From: Bradyrhizobium barranii subsp. barranii
Lineage (GTDB): Bacteria; Pseudomonadota; Alphaproteobacteria; Rhizobiales; Xanthobacteraceae
DNA length: 64,000 bases
Direction of reading: 5' to 3'
Assembly (NCBI RefSeq): GCF_017565645.3
Contig: NZ_CP086138.1
Coordinates: 184,586-248,585 of the forward strand
Both the position numbers and the translations under genes were made by a program. Under the pieces are notes generated by a model. The model was given only the letters and a program-made list of their open reading frames with translations. It had not been told where the DNA came from and did no database searches. Of the stretch, positions 33,609 to 42,595 are shown piece after piece. Positions within the stretch are counted from its first letter, which is position 1, and each line of letters starts with the position of its first letter.

Positions 33609-33796
33609 AGCAAAGCGCATGATTACGGATCGAATTAGGTGGAGGACCACAATTTGCCGAATTGATATGTGAGGTATCTCGGAACAGGCGTTAATTCATA
33701 CCGAAGCGAGTCCGATGATCGTTGGATCGGCAGCGCAGGCTGAGCATCGTCGAAGCGCTTTCCTGACAGGGGGGGAAAGCTCAAAATGTTAGAGAG

Positions 33797-34762
33797 ATGT
33801 TTGAGATGTCGGTTCTTCAATGGGACACGGATCAGCCGGAGATTCTGAGGCGCCTGCAAAACCGGGCCAAGCTCAAGATTTGCTGCAAGACTCTCAGCGA
33901 GCCCGAATTTGTCCAGAGTTGGATTAATCATCATAGCGCCATCGTCGGTCCGCAAAATCTGATCATAGCGGACAATGGATCGTCAGATGCCGCGACGCTC
34001 GACGTCTATCGTCGGGCTGCCCCTGATATCACGATCTTCCGCTTCTCCGGGGTTCACAACGATATTCACTGGCATCCTAGGTTCCGGCCATTGTTCGATC
34101 GCTTGAGGGAGACCGTCGAGTTCTTCTCCTTCGTCGACGTCGACGAGCGGCTCGTCTGGATCGATACGAAGCGTTGGTTCGCGGATGAGCGGATCCTGGA
34201 TTGCCTGAAAGAGCGTGGCGCAATCTATCCAGCAACGTGGCTAATCAACGCGATCGGACGCATGGATCAATTCACGTTGTTGGACACCGAGCGCCGGCGC
34301 AACTTCTCGAACAATCTGAAGTGGGGAAAGCCCATTCTTCCGCCCGAGCTGATTGCGGCTCAATCGGGCATTCACAACATCCAGTACGCCGGTAGCCGAT
34401 TTTCGGCGAGTTGCAGCAGTAATCTGTTTCTGCTGCATTTGACACAATTTCCTGATCAGCGGATCGCGGCCAATGTGAGAAAATTGGCGAACCGGAGTCT
34501 TGTCGATCACGCCATCGATCCGGAGGCGGTTTCGAGGATGGACTTCAGCAGACATCCCGATCCAGCCGTGCTTCGGTTCCAGAAGGAGGTTGCGGAAATG
34601 ATTGCTTATCTCAAGGGCGACAAATCGATTCCCGATAGCGAGACCGAGGTTATAGAACTAGGACGGGGAGGGACGGTGGTCTTCTCCAACGCGGACGCGC
34701 GCGGGATTTTCTCGAAGTTCATTGAGGATGGCCCCTCCATCATCGTGAAGAGTTTCAAGTGA
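33797..34762 (+). CDS. GT2-like glycosyltransferase (Glyco_tranf_2_4 type)
   Basis: 321 aa. A GT-A fold is suggested by KICCKTLSEPEFVQSWINHH, LIIADNGSSDAATLDVYRRA (the DNGS--D of GT2 enzymes) and FFSFVDVDERLVW, an acidic D-x-D-E motif at the metal site. The middle part (YPATWLINAIGRMDQFTLLD) is typical of the family that acts on surface polysaccharides. No membrane segment. The ATG at 33797 follows AGAGAG; a second in-frame ATG is at 33806. The 3' end overlaps the next gene by 4 bp. Confidence 0.82.
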   Translation: MFEMSVLQWDTDQPEILRRLQNRAKLKICCKTLSEPEFVQSWINHHSAIVGPQNLIIADNGSSDAATLDVYRRAAPDITIFRFSGVHNDIHWHPRFRPLFDRLRETVEFFSFVDVDERLVWIDTKRWFADERILDCLKERGAIYPATWLINAIGRMDQFTLLDTERRRNFSNNLKWGKPILPPELIAAQSGIHNIQYAGSRFSASCSSNLFLLHLTQFPDQRIAANVRKLANRSLVDHAIDPEAVSRMDFSRHPDPAVLRFQKEVAEMIAYLKGDKSIPDSETEVIELGRGGTVVFSNADARGIFSKFIEDGPSIIVKSFK

Positions 34763-35883
34763 AGGGTCGCGCCATCAGAGCCGCGACCGTGATTGGGACG
34801 TTCCTGCCGCTCGTGCTGGGCGGACACCGCGCGACTGAAGCGGATGATCTCCCTCACGTCGTGCCGGACGCGAAATGCGACGCCCTGGACATTTCTGATG
34901 CTCCGTTGCGGGCATTTCGCTCGCCGGATGGTTCGATTACGGCATTCGCGACGCATTATCGCAACCGGGCGCTGGTTGGCAGTAGCTTCGGTGCGATGGC
35001 GAAGAACTGCTCGGTCGCGTATGAGGGAACGTTGGATCCCGATCCCTCGCATTTCAACTACAAGACGTGGATCACGGCGACGTGGATCGGCGATGATGGA
35101 TCGGTCATTGCGCTTGGGCACAACGAGTATCAGGCCCACGAGTTGGTGGGGCATTGCCGTTTCGCGGACTATTCGTCGTGCTGGTACAACAGCATCGTGC
35201 TCCTCAGGAGCAATGACCGTGGTCGGACGTTTCACCGGGCTGACGATTTGGACAAAGCAGTCGTAGCCCCCGACTTTGCAGACACGCTCGGCCAGGGCCA
35301 TCCCAGAGGCTATACGAGTCCGACAAACCTAGTGAAATGGGGGGACTATCTGTACACGCTGGTTGGCTATTCCGGCGTGGATAAGGGCGATTCTGGGAGA
35401 TGCGTGCTCCGCAGTCGGCTGCCGGTGACGACGAGCTCTTGGGAGATTTTCACGCGCGACGGCTTTGTGCGGCCAAACCAGAGCGCTTATGAAGATCAGG
35501 CGCGCGTTCGCTGCGAGTATGTGACGGGCATGCGAGGCTTTGTCGGATCAATTGCCAAGCTAGCAAATTCGAATCTCTTCGTCGCAACCGTCGCGGAGGA
35601 CATCAATGGTGGAAGCATCGTCGCATATTTCTCGGACGACCTGGTTCATTGGCACGATCGACAGGTCCTGGAGCAGGTCCCCCTGTTCTGGTCGAAGGAT
35701 TGCTCGATCGGAAAGCGGTTCAGCTATCCAAGCCTGATCGACGAAAACTCCCCTGGGCCAAATTTTGATCAGGTCGGCCGAACGCCGACGCTCTATCTAG
35801 TGCAGGGGGGATGTGAGATCGGATCGGACCTAGCGTTGGTCAAGACCAAGGTCAAGATCAAGCCGCCGTCGGAAGCTCATTGA
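34759..35883 (+). CDS. Secreted beta-propeller-like protein of unknown function
   Basis: 374 aa with an N-terminal signal-like segment (positively charged MKGRAIRAA then a hydrophobic VIGTFLPLVLGG). The rest resembles sialidase or glycosidase propellers: repeated strand-turn units such as SPDGSITAFATHYRNRALVG, LVKWGDYLYTLVGYSGVDKG and VAYFSDDLVHWHDRQVLEQV, the last like the D-LVHW signature of GH32/GH43-type folds. There are ten or so cysteines, consistent with a disulfide-bonded extracytoplasmic protein. I do not identify a substrate. Coupled by an ATGA overlap to the glycosyltransferase before it. Confidence 0.7.
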   Translation: MKGRAIRAATVIGTFLPLVLGGHRATEADDLPHVVPDAKCDALDISDAPLRAFRSPDGSITAFATHYRNRALVGSSFGAMAKNCSVAYEGTLDPDPSHFNYKTWITATWIGDDGSVIALGHNEYQAHELVGHCRFADYSSCWYNSIVLLRSNDRGRTFHRADDLDKAVVAPDFADTLGQGHPRGYTSPTNLVKWGDYLYTLVGYSGVDKGDSGRCVLRSRLPVTTSSWEIFTRDGFVRPNQSAYEDQARVRCEYVTGMRGFVGSIAKLANSNLFVATVAEDINGGSIVAYFSDDLVHWHDRQVLEQVPLFWSKDCSIGKRFSYPSLIDENSPGPNFDQVGRTPTLYLVQGGCEIGSDLALVKTKVKIKPPSEAH

Positions 35884-35909
35884 GCTTGAGCGGGAACTGG
35901 GGTGCGGTG

Positions 35910-36512
35910 CTAGGACGGCTCCGTGTAATGGGAGCGAAGGATAGCTTCCGCGGCGTCCCGTCTGGGCAGCGGAAGGAAAAACGATAGGTCGCCGGCCGTT
36001 GCGATCTCCTGGGCTATCTTTCTCACGCAATGATAGGGACGCCGGGAGCTGAAGTCGTGAAAGCCGATGATGGCTGTCGGCTTGCAATGCAAGACGGTCT
36101 GCGCAAAGCACGCAATCCTGAAGCGGCCATCGACAAGGTAGAGATCAGCGTCTGCACTCTGCTCATACCTCCAGATGGCCGAATGGTAATCAGGCCAGCG
36201 CGACTTGGTGGCACCATCGGTTGGAAAACCCCAATCGCCGGTGGGACCGATGTCGACAAGCATCAGCTCGGGTTGGGTCTGGCATTCGGCGCATGCGCTG
36301 CCCACGCGCTTCAACCATTCCTGAGAGGAGTCAACGGACCGTATCGAACGTTTGACGTACTTCGAAGCGAGAACGGTGCTGCCACCCGTGCCGAATTCCA
36401 CGTAGTCGCGGCTGTTTCTGACAAACGACAGGAACAGAGCCGTTTCTTCCTCTGACATTCTTGGCAGCATGAGCGCCTCGCGTTCAGGTGGACGCGGCAA
36501 GAGAGGCCTCAC
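35910..36512 (-). CDS. Class I methyltransferase-like protein
   Basis: 200 aa. DYVEFGTGGSTVLASKYVKR looks like SAM-binding motif I, followed by an acidic strand (IRSVDSSQEWLKRV), and DLYLVDGRFRIACFAQTVLH is the motif of the DUF579/FkbM-like methyltransferase relatives. It is convergent with the preceding secreted protein gene and lies downstream of rfbB on the same strand. The substrate is unknown, possibly a sugar. Confidence 0.65.
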   Translation of the reverse strand: MRPLLPRPPEREALMLPRMSEEETALFLSFVRNSRDYVEFGTGGSTVLASKYVKRSIRSVDSSQEWLKRVGSACAECQTQPELMLVDIGPTGDWGFPTDGATKSRWPDYHSAIWRYEQSADADLYLVDGRFRIACFAQTVLHCKPTAIIGFHDFSSRRPYHCVRKIAQEIATAGDLSFFLPLPRRDAAEAILRSHYTEPS

Positions 36513-36597
36513 CGCCGTACGACGCGATCCTTGAAACCGAGTGACGGTTAATCATGAATTCAGTGAGACGACGCGGTTCGGCGACGACTCATTGACT

Positions 36598-37667
36598 CTA
36601 TTGACTCAGTCCGACCCGCTTGGTCTGATATCCGCGCTCCAGGATCGCCTGCCACCACGGCTTCTGCTCGATATACCAGCGCACCGTCTTGTCGAGCCAC
36701 TCTCGAAATTCTCCACCGCGCTCCAGCCGAGATCGCGTTCGAGCTTGGAGGCGTCGATGGCGTAGCGGCGGTCGTGGCCGGGGCGGTCGGTGACAAAGGA
36801 GATCAGGCGGCGGCGCGGGCCGTCCGTGCTCGGGGCGAGGTCGTCGAGCAAGTCGCAGATCGTCTCCACCACATGCAGATTGGTCCGCTCGTTCCGGCCA
36901 CCGATATTATAGGTCTCGCCGACGGCTCCGTGCTCGAGCACGAGTGTGAGGGCCTTGGCGTGATCCTCGACATAGAGCCAATCGCGAACGTTTTTTCCAT
37001 CGCCGTAGACGGGAAGCTGCACTCCGGCCAGACCCTTAATGATCATGTGCGGGATCAGCTTTTCCGGGAAGTGATAGGGGCCGTAATTGTTCGAGCAGTT
37101 GGTCAGGAGCGTCGGCAGCTCGTAAGTCTTATGCCAGGCGCGCACCAAGTGGTCGGATGAAGCTTTGCTTGCGGAGTAGGGTGAATTGGGCGAGTAGGGC
37201 GTGTTTTCCGTGAAGAAGCCGTCCTCGCCGAGCGAGCCGAATACTTCATCCGTGGAGATATGCTGGAAGCGGAACCGCGCCCGCTTGTCCGGACACAGCG
37301 CCCTCCAGTAGCGTAGGGCTTCCTGGAGCAGTGTGAACGTTCCTACAATATTGGTTTGGATGAATTCGCCGGGGCCGTCGATCGAGCGGTCGACGTGGCT
37401 CTCTGCGGCAAGGTTCAACACAGCGTCGGGCTGATAGCGCTCGAACAGTCGGCGTACACCGGGCGCGTCGCAGATGCATTGCTTCTCGAAGGCGTAGTTC
37501 GTTTTCGTCGCGCCGGTCAGGGGAGAAAGGACCGCGGCGTAGGTGAGCTTGTCGAGGTTGACGACGCGTGCGTGGCTATTACGCAGGAGATGTCGTACGA
37601 CCGCGGAGCCGATGAACCCGGCCCCACCCGTCACGAAGATGGTGATCCCCTTCAAACGCATGATCAA
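36598..37667 (-). pseudogene. rfbB: dTDP-glucose 4,6-dehydratase, frameshifted near its C-terminus
   Basis: The first 320 residues are a standard Rfb[17 protein letters not shown] (NAD binding), [25 protein letters not shown] and [15 protein letters not shown] (Tyr-x3-Lys). Near 36697 one base appears to be missing. In the present frame the protein ends [14 protein letters not shown]..., while the +1 frame reads [30 protein letters not shown], the normal family C-terminus. The open frame stops at 36606 and the restored frame would stop at 36598. About 35 residues are altered. Enzyme activity is doubtful but not excluded. Confidence 0.85.
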
Positions 37668-37685
37668 TCTACTCCGTCTGCCGAA

Positions 37686-38564
37686 TCAGTCTGCTCGGTG
37701 CGCGCGTGCGACAGATTGTAGATATTCGCCGTAGCTGCTCTTGGCGGTTTTCGCAGCCACCCGCTCGAACGATTGAATCGTAATGTAGCCCTGTCGCAAA
37801 GCGATTTCTTCTGGGCAGGCGATGCGCAGGCCCTGGCGTTGCTCGAGGATCTGGACGAAATGGCTGGCTTCGACGAGCGAGGAATGCGTACCGGTGTCGA
37901 GCCAGGCAAAGCCGCGACCGAGCACGTCCACGTAGAGATCGCCCCGTTCCATATAGACCTCGTTGACGTCCGTAATCTCGATCTCGCCACGAGCCGACGG
38001 CTTGATGCATGCGGCAATGTCGAGCACGTCGTTGTCGTAGAAGTAGAGGCCGGTCACTGCGACGTTGGACTTCGGCTGTTTCGGCTTCTCCTCTATCGAA
38101 AGCGCGCGGCCGGCCTGATCGAGCTCGACCACGCCATATTGCTCGGGTGTGTTGACGACATAACCGAATATGGTAGCGCCTTTATTGCGCAGGGATGCCT
38201 TAGTTAACATTCCCGGCAGGTTGTGCCCGTAGAAAATGTTATCACCTAACACAAGGGCGACCGGATCGTCGCCGATGAAATGCCGTCCGACTTTGAACGC
38301 GTCGGCAATTCCGCGCGGCGTCGCTTGCGTCGCGTAGGAGAAACGCAAACCGATTTCGCTGCCATCGCCGAGCAGGCGCTCGAAAAGCGCCTTGTCGTGC
38401 GGCGTGGAGATGATCAAGATTTCCCTAATTCCGCCCAGCATTAGCGTGGAGAGCGGATAGTAGATCATAGGTTTATCGAAGACCGGCAGAAGTTGCTTCG
38501 AAACGACGGTCGTCACGGGATAGAGGCGAGAGCCGGTGCCGCCTGCGAGAATGATGCCTTTCAT
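37686..38564 (-). CDS. rfbA: Glucose-1-phosphate thymidylyltransferase
   Basis: 292 aa, normal length. It shows the nucleotidyltransferase signature [50 protein letters not shown] and [20 protein letters not shown]. It makes dTDP-glucose from dTTP and glucose 1-phosphate, the first step to dTDP-L-rhamnose. rfbB follows 18 bp downstream on the same strand, and rfbC-rfbD are divergent from a shared 108-bp intergenic region. The gene is intact although two of its pathway partners are frameshifted. Confidence 0.95.
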   Translation of the reverse strand: MKGIILAGGTGSRLYPVTTVVSKQLLPVFDKPMIYYPLSTLMLGGIREILIISTPHDKALFERLLGDGSEIGLRFSYATQATPRGIADAFKVGRHFIGDDPVALVLGDNIFYGHNLPGMLTKASLRNKGATIFGYVVNTPEQYGVVELDQAGRALSIEEKPKQPKSNVAVTGLYFYDNDVLDIAACIKPSARGEIEITDVNEVYMERGDLYVDVLGRGFAWLDTGTHSSLVEASHFVQILEQRQGLRIACPEEIALRQGYITIQSFERVAAKTAKSSYGEYLQSVARAHRAD

Positions 38565-38672
38565 TGCTCCTCACAGTTTACTTATCACAAGCATACCATA
38601 TAATGTGAAGAGTGCAAGTTAGTGCGGACGCCGAGAGAATCGGGTCGGTCGGCAAATTCAAAGTGCTGCGGA
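38565..38672. promoter_or_regulatory. Divergent rfbA / rfbC promoter region
   Basis: CCTCACAGTTTAC at 38569-38581 and AGTGCGG at 38621-38627 resemble the motifs upstream of the RTX and secretion ATPase genes. The AT-rich ACCATATAATGTG (38595-38607) contains a good -10 candidate TATAAT. Confidence 0.45.
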
Positions 38673-39243
38673 ATGAATGTGATCCGGACCGAGCTCCCCG
38701 AAGTTCTCATCATCGAGCCCAAGTTCTTCGGCGACGACCGTGGCTTCTTCGTCGAGAGCTATCAATTGACTCGTTACAACACATGCGGTATCATGCGACG
38801 CTTCGTGCAGGACAAGCTTCGTGCAGGACAACATGTCCCGTTCGCGTTACGGCGTGCTGCGGGGTCTGCATCTGCAAAATCCCATTACCCAGGGCAAACT
38901 AGCCGCCGTGCTGCGGGGCAAGGTGCTCGACGTCGCTGTCGACACCCGCGTCGGCAGCCCTAATTTCGGACGTCACGTTGCCGTCGAGTTGAGCGAGCAG
39001 AACCGGCGCCAGCTATGGGTTCCGCGCGGCTTCGCGCATGGTTTCCTGGTGCTCTCACAGGTCGCGGACTTTTTCTACAAATGCGATGATTTCTATAATC
39101 CGGAGCACGAGGTTTCGATCCGCTGGGACGACCCGGCGATCGGTATCAACTGGGGTATCGAAAAGCCGTCGCTCTCGGCCAAGGACGCGGACGCGCCGCT
39201 GCTTGCCGACATCAAAAACCTTCCATTGTATGGGCAAGTCTGA
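38673..39243 (+). pseudogene. rfbC: dTDP-4-dehydrorhamnose 3,5-epimerase, split by a 16-bp duplication
   Basis: The frame starts MNVIRTELPEVLIIEPKFFG and the gene ends with normal RfbC sequence (GVLRGLHLQNPITQGKLAAV, PRGFAHGFLVLSQVADFFYK). In between, the 15-mer CTTCGTGCAGGACAA occurs twice (38801-38815 and 38817-38831), a 16-bp tandem duplication that shifts the frame by one. Removing it restores RRFVQDNMSRSRYGVLRGLH. The stop overlaps rfbD (TGATG). As read, no complete epimerase is made. Confidence 0.93.
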
Positions 39244-40196
39244 TGCGGATACTGTTGACGGGAACCGGCGGGCAGGTCGGAGGTGCATTGCAATCACTCC
39301 TGGCTCGACGGGGCACAATCATCGCGCCTGACCTCAATAAGTTCGATCTGTCGAAGCCTGACAGACTCGTCAGGGCGCTCGACACGTTCCAGCCGGATCT
39401 CATCATCAACCCCGCGGCCTATACCGCCGTGGATCGCGCCGAGGACGAACGCGAGCTCGCATTCCGCATCAATGCCGGGGGACCCGAGGTGATCGCCAAA
39501 TGGGCTGCAAAACGTTGCGTGCCGCTGGTGCATTTTTCCACAGACTACGTCTTCGATGGCTCTGGGAATGCGCCATGGCGCGAGGATAGCCCAACGGGGC
39601 CGTTGTCGGTCTACGGCGCGAGCAAGCTTGCCGGTGACACTGCCATTTGCGCAGCAGGCGGTCCGCATCTAATTGCACGTACCTCTTGGGTCTACGCCGC
39701 CAAGGGCGCCAACTTCCTACGCACCATCGCGCGGCTTGCGGCGGAGCGCAAAGAGCTACGCATCGTTGGTGACCAGATCGGCGCGCCGACCACTGCGAGA
39801 ACGGTCGCCAACGCCATTGCGGATATCGCGCTGCCAAATCTGTCGAACCTGAATGAGCTCTTTGCGCGCAAAGGCGGCGTCGTCAATCTCGTCTGCGCCG
39901 GCGAGACAAGTTGGCATGGCTTTGCCAGCGCGATCGTCGCCGGCCTTAGGTCGCGCGGCCTAAGGCTCGAGGTGGAACGCGTCATTCCGATCGCCACGGC
40001 CGATTTCCCGACCAAGGCGATACGGCCCGGCAATTCGCGGCTCGACCTGTCGCGCCTGAAGAGACAGTTTGGAGTGACCACGCCGAATTGGCATGAGGCG
40101 TTACCGGTCGAGCTCGACGATTTCGTTGCCTTGCAAGAAAACGCAGCACGCGCCGAGCCGGCGCGCAGCTCCCGCACCGAGCCTATTCGTGATTGA
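39243..40196 (+). CDS. rfbD: dTDP-4-dehydrorhamnose reductase
   Basis: 317 aa. An N-terminal Rossmann fold (ILLTGTGGQVGGALQSLLA), the INPAAYTAVDRAEDE motif and VYGASKLAGD (Tyr-x3-Lys) identify RfbD, which makes dTDP-L-rhamnose in the last step of the pathway. The start overlaps the rfbC stop as TGATG, suggesting coupled translation, which the rfbC frameshift could weaken. The frame is intact and the length typical. Confidence 0.93.
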   Translation: MRILLTGTGGQVGGALQSLLARRGTIIAPDLNKFDLSKPDRLVRALDTFQPDLIINPAAYTAVDRAEDERELAFRINAGGPEVIAKWAAKRCVPLVHFSTDYVFDGSGNAPWREDSPTGPLSVYGASKLAGDTAICAAGGPHLIARTSWVYAAKGANFLRTIARLAAERKELRIVGDQIGAPTTARTVANAIADIALPNLSNLNELFARKGGVVNLVCAGETSWHGFASAIVAGLRSRGLRLEVERVIPIATADFPTKAIRPGNSRLDLSRLKRQFGVTTPNWHEALPVELDDFVALQENAARAEPARSSRTEPIRD

Positions 40197-40250
40197 ACGG
40201 CGGATCAGCGAAGGGAGCGCGCAGCGGCTGAATGACGAAGAGGCGCCGCA

Positions 40251-42593
40251 TCAGAACCCCAACGGCACGTCACGCGCCGATTCGAGATGATTGTAGCGAG
40301 GGGCGCGCGGCCCGGGCGGCCAGGCGAGGCCGCTGTAGGGAATCCCATCGCGTGAGAGCTGCGGATTGTAGGCAGGGTCCTCGTTGAGCCATTCACCCCA
40401 GCGCGCCCGAAGCAGATTAAGTTCATGCTCGAACCGGCCGCGCCGGTCGGCGCGATCATCCCGCCCGCGGCTGGCTGATTCGGCGTGAACCAACTTCGCA
40501 TGCGGCGTGAAAACGATTCGCTTGCCCGCTTGGCGCAACCGCAAGCAATAGTCGACGTCATTGAAGGCGATCGCGAAGCGCGACTCGTCCATCCCGCCAA
40601 CGGCAAGATAGTCTCTGCGTCTGGTGGCGAGGCAGGCCGCAGTCACGGCGCTGCATTCGTGCGCCACAAGGAGCTGATCGAGAAACCCGGGATCATCACC
40701 GAATCTATCGGTAAAAGCGTGAGTCGCCGCGAAATTCATTCCCAGGACGACACCGCCATGCTGAACGACGCCACCAGGCCAAGTCAGGAGCGCGCCGACC
40801 GCACCGACATCAGGCTCGGCAAGCCGCGTGAGCATCTCCTCGAGCCAGTCTTTGGAACTCGCCTCGATGTCGTTGTTGAGGAGACAGAGCACGTCACTGT
40901 CGAGTGTTGCTGCGGCGTGATTGTTCAGCCTCGCGAAATTGAAGGGACCTTCGACCCGCAAAGTCCGTACGCCGCGTCTCGCCAAGCCCGCAAGATAGGC
41001 GATCGTCTTGGGGTCGACACTGTCATTGTCGACAACGAGAATATCTGCGCGGCAGAACTCGACCGCCGGCGCGATGCTGTCGATACAGGTCCGCAAGAGC
41101 GGGAGACCGTCTCGGGTCGGGATGACCACTGTCACGCGCTGGTGCGGAATCGCTCGACCAATTCGAACCGCAGGAAACAGGTTAACTTGTTGCGGGGTTA
41201 CATCGGCACTGACGGCACGTGCGTCGAGGTGCATTTGGCTCGCCGCGGCGAGCAGACGGCTGGCGTACGTTCGATCGAGGTTAGGAAGCGTCGCCAGAGC
41301 TCCCGGCAGATGAAGGATGTTGTCCTCACGTGGACCAGCGTGATCGAGCAAGCAGTTGAAGAGGCGGTAAAGATTGTCGGGACGGGTCTCAAGGCCGGCG
41401 AGCAGGGCGTCTCGTCGTACAGCAAACAGATGCGCACAATAGCCTTGCTCTAGCATCCTTTCGTAATCGAATGCAGGAAAGGCCAGCGGCCAGAGCCGGC
41501 CATCCTCGGCGAGAAAATCGAGGTCGCCGTACAAGGCGATCGCCTCCGGATAGGCGTCGAATGCTGCGGCAATGCGGGCCAGGGCATTCGGCTCGAGCAC
41601 CACACCCGCCATCGCGATGACGACGTGATGTGAATCGGATGCGGCGCTGTCCAGAAACTCCAACAGAGCGTCGCTGTCGACGGACAGTAGCTCGCCGTCA
41701 ATCACGCCTGCCGTCCAGCTTTCGTGGGTCTGAATCGAGAGCGCGGCGAGCGTCTGCTCCGCGCCGGGCGCGCCGGCGACGACGACCGCGAGCGAAAGGC
41801 CACTTGCTCGCGGCATCGGCAGCGGGAAGCGATCGCACCAATTCACGTAGTCGGAGAACGGAAGCGAGGCGGGAATCAGTTGATCATACAGCTGACCGCG
41901 CAGGCGCTCGGCACCGTAGCCGCCGAGCGCGTCGATCATTCCGGCAAGGCCGTCGGGAAAGGCGACAAAGACGGCCGTCGATGGAATTGGCTCACCGTCC
42001 TCTCTGCGCAACGAAACGCGGTGAACGCGGCCGTCGGCAAAGCGTCGCGGGGCGTGGAAATCAAAGGCGCGCGCATTCCGGTGTGCCGCAGCTTCCCCAA
42101 CATGCGTCCAAGCGGTTGCATTAACCTGAGCGACGGCCTCTCCGTCGACGATTGCCTCCAGAAAGAGCGCGGAGTCGCTATCGATCCAGCCCTGGAAATG
42201 GAGGCCGCCGAGCCAGCGCAACTGGCACGTTTTGCGCAGATCGGCGCGATTTGCGCCCTCGCTCTCCAAATTGACCGATTGGCCGACAGGCGTGCCGAGA
42301 TTGGCCAGGCGGGCCTCGAGCGTGCGTGCAGCGCGCAGCAGATCGGGCTCAATCGTGATCGCGAATCCGCAACTCGCCTGGTGCGCTTGTTCAGCAAGCT
42401 CGGGAACGAAGGCGTCGGCATAGGTTGTGCTGAACACCAGGCCGTCGAGCAAAATTTCTATGCTATAGCGGCGCTCCGGCTCCTGGGCGTCGTAGACGAA
42501 GCCGGACAACGTACCATCGCGCGCGAGCTCGAGCCGGCTGACGAGCTTTGGTCTGATCGTCCGTTCGGATGGCTGGCGGGACAGACGCGACAT
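40251..42593 (-). CDS. Large GT2 glycosyltransferase (780 aa)
   Basis: The C-terminal 290 residues are a clear GT2 domain: VTVVIPTRDGLPLLRTCIDS, ILVVDNDSVDPKTIAYLAGL, CLLNNDIEASSKDWLEEMLT, and FNDVDYCLRLRQAG (the ED/ND-x-D acceptor motif). The N-terminal 210 residues form a beta-rich module (FVYDAQEPERRYSIEILLDG, LHFQGWIDSDSALFLEAIVD) of unknown role, and the middle (240-450) looks like a second, degenerate GT-A domain (LSLAVVVAGAPGAEQTLAAL, IALYGDLDFLAEDGRLWPLA). No membrane helices. It probably adds sugars such as rhamnose to a surface polysaccharide or protein. It follows the next entry on the same strand by 2 bp. Confidence 0.85.
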   Translation of the reverse strand: MSRLSRQPSERTIRPKLVSRLELARDGTLSGFVYDAQEPERRYSIEILLDGLVFSTTYADAFVPELAEQAHQASCGFAITIEPDLLRAARTLEARLANLGTPVGQSVNLESEGANRADLRKTCQLRWLGGLHFQGWIDSDSALFLEAIVDGEAVAQVNATAWTHVGEAAAHRNARAFDFHAPRRFADGRVHRVSLRREDGEPIPSTAVFVAFPDGLAGMIDALGGYGAERLRGQLYDQLIPASLPFSDYVNWCDRFPLPMPRASGLSLAVVVAGAPGAEQTLAALSIQTHESWTAGVIDGELLSVDSDALLEFLDSAASDSHHVVIAMAGVVLEPNALARIAAAFDAYPEAIALYGDLDFLAEDGRLWPLAFPAFDYERMLEQGYCAHLFAVRRDALLAGLETRPDNLYRLFNCLLDHAGPREDNILHLPGALATLPNLDRTYASRLLAAASQMHLDARAVSADVTPQQVNLFPAVRIGRAIPHQRVTVVIPTRDGLPLLRTCIDSIAPAVEFCRADILVVDNDSVDPKTIAYLAGLARRGVRTLRVEGPFNFARLNNHAAATLDSDVLCLLNNDIEASSKDWLEEMLTRLAEPDVGAVGALLTWPGGVVQHGGVVLGMNFAATHAFTDRFGDDPGFLDQLLVAHECSAVTAACLATRRRDYLAVGGMDESRFAIAFNDVDYCLRLRQAGKRIVFTPHAKLVHAESASRGRDDRADRRGRFEHELNLLRARWGEWLNEDPAYNPQLSRDGIPYSGLAWPPGPRAPRYNHLESARDVPLGF

Positions 42594-42595
42594 GC

